From Pseudomonas oryzihabitans (GTDB taxonomy: Bacteria; Pseudomonadota; Gammaproteobacteria; Pseudomonadales; Pseudomonadaceae), in contig NZ_VDND01000015.1 of the NCBI RefSeq assembly GCF_007665395.1, positions 52,448-116,447 of the forward strand: DNA of 64,000 nt. Reading direction: 5' to 3'. The first letter of the stretch is position 1. The number at the start of each line of letters is the position of its first letter. The notes below the pieces were generated by a model. The model did not search any database, had not been told where the DNA came from, and saw nothing but the letters and a program-made list of their open reading frames with translations. Position numbers and translations under genes: made by a program. Shown here in pieces: positions 58,970-64,000 of this stretch.

Positions 58970-60358
58970 TCAAGCGGCGACTGGCGTTTGGCTTACCAGT
59001 CGCTCCAATTTCGCTCGATCGACGATTTTAGTATCGATCTTGATGTAGACGGCTTGTTCTTCCGCCACCATTACCGCATCGGTCACTCCGGCCAGGGCCA
59101 ACAGGCGTTCGACCAATCCCTGGTCGTTGACTAGCGCGGAGGCAACCGGCAAACGCAGACTGGTGACATAGGGTGGTTCCCGCATCGTACCAGCAATCAC
59201 CGCCCAGCCCAGGCAAAGCGCAGCACAACCCAGGAAGACGGTGGACAGGCCACCATGCTGGAACAGCCAGCCACCGAGGATACCGCCCAATGCGGAACCT
59301 AGGAACTGACTGGTGGAGTAGATCCCCATCGCCGTGCCCTTTCCACCGGCAGGCGCCACCTTGCTCACCAGCGAAGGCAGCGAGGCCTCCAGCAGATTGA
59401 AGGCGGTGAAGAACACCACGATGCCGATGACCAGTGCCACCAGGCTGTTGCTGAAGAAAAAGAAGTACAGCTCGCACAGCACCAGGACGCTGATGGCGCC
59501 TACCAGCACGCGCTTCATGCGGCGCTTCTTTTCACCATAGATGATGAAGGGGACCATGGCGAAAAAGCCGACCACCAGCGCCGTGAGGTAGACCCACCAG
59601 TGTTCTTCCTTGGGCAGGCCGGCATGGCCGGCCAGGGCCAGCGGCAGGACGACGAAGCTGGCCATCAGCACGGCGTGCAGCGACAGGATGCCGAAGTCCA
59701 GCCGTAGCAGGTCGCGGTTGCGCAGCGTCGCTCCGAGTGCCTGGCGCGCCAGGTTCGACTCCCGGTGGGCGAAGGGCGAGGCATGGCGCGGAACCAGGAA
59801 CAGCACGATGACCAGGCCGACCAGGGCCAGCCCGCAGGTGGCCCAGAACAGTCCGGAGAGACCATAGGCGCGGGTCAGCAGCGGTCCGGCGACCATCGCC
59901 ACGGCGAAGGACACCCCGATGCTCATGCCGATGGTCGCCATCGCCTTGGTCCTGTGCTGCTCACGCGTCAGGTCCGACAGCAGCGCCATGATGGCCGCGG
60001 AGATGGCCCCGCCGCCCTGCACGATGCGACCGGCGATGACGCCCCAGATGGAGTGGGCATTGGCGGCGATGGCGGCACCAAGAGCGAACACCAGCAGTCC
60101 ACCTATGATGATGGGGCGCCGGCCGATGCGATCGGACAGCGTCCCCAGGGGAATTTGCAAGACCGCTTGGGTCAAACCATAGGCACCGATGGCGAGGCCG
60201 ATGAGTGCCGGAGTGGCATCCGCCAGCTCCTGACCATAGGTAGCCAGGACCGGGAGCACCATGAACATACCGAGCATACGAAAGGCGAAGACCAGGGCCA
60301 GCCCCAGGGCGGCACGGCGTTCTACGCCGCTCATGGCTTCGCTGCGCTTGTCGAGCAT
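58970..60358 (-). CDS. MFS transporter (drug/solute exporter)
   Basis: 462 aa with 12 predicted membrane segments; the A motif between TM2 and TM3 is GTLSDRIGRRPIIIGG. Motif VGPLLT-type in TM5 (AMVAGPLLTRAYGLSG) suggests an exporter. A C-terminal cytosolic extension of about 70 residues (LVNDQGLVERLLALAGVTDA) is unusual for short MFS exporters but conserved in the Pseudomonas protein found between ssb and uvrA. ATG 60358 chosen. Substrate unknown. Confidence 0.9.
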   Translation of the reverse strand: MLDKRSEAMSGVERRAALGLALVFAFRMLGMFMVLPVLATYGQELADATPALIGLAIGAYGLTQAVLQIPLGTLSDRIGRRPIIIGGLLVFALGAAIAANAHSIWGVIAGRIVQGGGAISAAIMALLSDLTREQHRTKAMATIGMSIGVSFAVAMVAGPLLTRAYGLSGLFWATCGLALVGLVIVLFLVPRHASPFAHRESNLARQALGATLRNRDLLRLDFGILSLHAVLMASFVVLPLALAGHAGLPKEEHWWVYLTALVVGFFAMVPFIIYGEKKRRMKRVLVGAISVLVLCELYFFFFSNSLVALVIGIVVFFTAFNLLEASLPSLVSKVAPAGGKGTAMGIYSTSQFLGSALGGILGGWLFQHGGLSTVFLGCAALCLGWAVIAGTMREPPYVTSLRLPVASALVNDQGLVERLLALAGVTDAVMVAEEQAVYIKIDTKIVDRAKLERLVSQTPVAA

Positions 60359-60627
60359 TGATAATCCTCTCGTCGGCGACAGGCTTTTGTGTCGCCACAC
60401 AGCTTTAAAACAGTCGTGACAATGACCATTTAGGGAGGAAGCGGTGAAGATAGCCGAGCGCTCGTCCGAACATTCCCGACCGCCAGGATCACGAACGCCC
60501 GATCACCGCTGTCGGGCCAGCAATTTTACCAGTCTTGACCCCTCTCTCACAGGCGCGGCAGATAGCCGCAGCCTGAGACGAGACCTCTTTCCTATCGAAG
60601 CGTCGCCAAAACGAGGCAGAAGTCTAC
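60359..60627. other. MFS-uvrA divergent intergenic region
   Basis: 269 bp between divergent genes; it must contain both promoters. No CTG-N10-CAG LexA box was found here by reading, although uvrA is SOS-controlled in many bacteria. No other gene seen. Confidence 0.5.
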
Positions 60628-63462
<2,835 letters not shown>

Positions 63463-63484
63463 TCCCGAATACTTTCCAAAACGC

Positions 63485-63511
63485 AAAAAGCCCGGCCAAT
63501 GCCGGGCTTTT
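63485..63511 (+). terminator. Terminator after uvrA
   Basis: AAAAGCCCGGC-CAAT-GCCGGGCTTTT hairpin. Confidence 0.9.
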
Positions 63512-64000
63512 AATTGCTCTGTCTTGGTACTTTGGTAGGTTGGGCTGAGCGCAGCGAAGCCCAACCTCCAGGCCCGCTCCGTGGCCTGTAGCCTGTAGCC
63601 CCTAGCCCACGTACCGCTCGAACGTTGGGCTTCGCAAACTCAGCCCAACCTACGTATCTATCGCAGCCATGGCGGTCCGCCAATGCGGCCGCTCCTACGG
63701 TAGGACTCTTGTAGGAGCAGCCCATGGCCGCGAGAGCCCGGCGCAGCCGGGCTGTGGCTGCTATTGCTCTTGGAGGCTCCAGCGGCACCTGGCCCATCAG
63801 GCCACACGCAACCCCCCCCGCAGCACCGCTCCTAGCCCCCTCTCCCTCGGGGAGAGGGTTGGGGTGAGGGCAGCCCCAAACCCCGCAGCCACCCGCTTCC
63901 GCCTCAAGCCTTTCAGCACCCCCGCCAAACTTTTCCTGCCCCAAAGACAACACCCCCGCCAGAGTGAACTGAGCGGGGGTGCTGGGTGTTAGGCGCTTGA
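63512..64000. repeat. Intergenic repeat cluster downstream of uvrA
   Basis: A long inverted repeat GTAGGTTGGGCTGAG (63535-63549) / CTCAGCCCAACCTAC (63639-63653), each arm itself containing a smaller hairpin; a REP-like pair (about 63668-63735, GTAGGAGCAGCCCATGGCCG); and the common CTCTCCCTCGGGGAGAGGG motif followed by TTGGGGTGAGGG (63836-63870). No gene seen. A terminator-like hairpin at 63950-63982 may belong to a leftward gene ending near 63989. Confidence 0.65.

Noticed and set aside
60401..60627. LexA box upstream of uvrA
   Set aside because: No CTG-N10-CAG match was found by reading this interval, although uvrA is often SOS-regulated.

Overview
The window comes from a Pseudomonas chromosome. 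The evidence is high GC, the order dnaJ-dnaK-grpE / recN / fur / bamE / rnfH-ratA / smpB / ssrA, a tmRNA tag ANDDNYALAA, and REP-like intergenic repeats. The species cannot be fixed from the sequence alone. Three parts are visible: a left host flank (1-8259), one integrated lambdoid (siphovirus-type) prophage of about 50.1 kb (about 8262-58352), and a right host flank (58353-64000).

Left flank: the heat-shock operon grpE-dnaK-dnaJ runs leftward and diverges from SOS gene recN. The shared promoter region holds a sigma-32-type promoter for grpE next to two LexA boxes for recN. After it come fur, the OMP-assembly lipoprotein gene bamE, the rnfH-ratA pair, smpB and ssrA. Right flank: ssb, an MFS exporter gene and uvrA, then a repeat-rich intergenic stretch. 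Without the prophage, ssrA would lie directly next to ssb.

Prophage: integration used the 3' end of ssrA. A 33-bp perfect direct repeat (8229-8261 and 58320-58352) marks attL and attR; attL keeps the tmRNA intact and the phage side supplies a substitute terminator. From attL: (1) an accessory region (8262-16383) with a candidate TIR/deoxyribosyltransferase-like effector, a tandem duplicated cassette of small genes separated by degenerate repeats, and two chemoreceptor genes; (2) a leftward late module: lysis (GH19 endolysin, nested Rz/Rz1), tail tip and J protein, tape measure, G/GT chaperones with an A AAA AAC frameshift site, tail tube, head-tail connectors, HK97-type capsid, ClpP-like protease, portal, TerL, TerS and HNH proteins; (3) a second membrane-protein/holin group and a self-contained moron of a Com-like zinc-finger regulator plus a PL7 alginate lyase; (4) leftward early genes: DnaB helicase, DnaC-like loader, O-like initiator with 22-bp-spaced internal iterons, and a Bro-N antirepressor; (5) a cro/cI switch with palindromic operators, and a rightward operon starting with an SOS-box DUF1654 gene, then small proteins, a band-7 lipoprotein, a DUF1566 protein, excisionase and integrase; (6) a low-GC two-gene cargo module between integrase and attR.

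The most unusual points are the Com/alginate-lyase unit, the duplicated small-gene cassettes with truncated lysis-gene-like repeats, the LexA-controlled gene beside a repressor lacking an obvious Ala-Gly cleavage site, the two chemoreceptors carried as prophage cargo, and the unrecognised gene pair next to attR. All family assignments were made by reading motifs; no database search was run.
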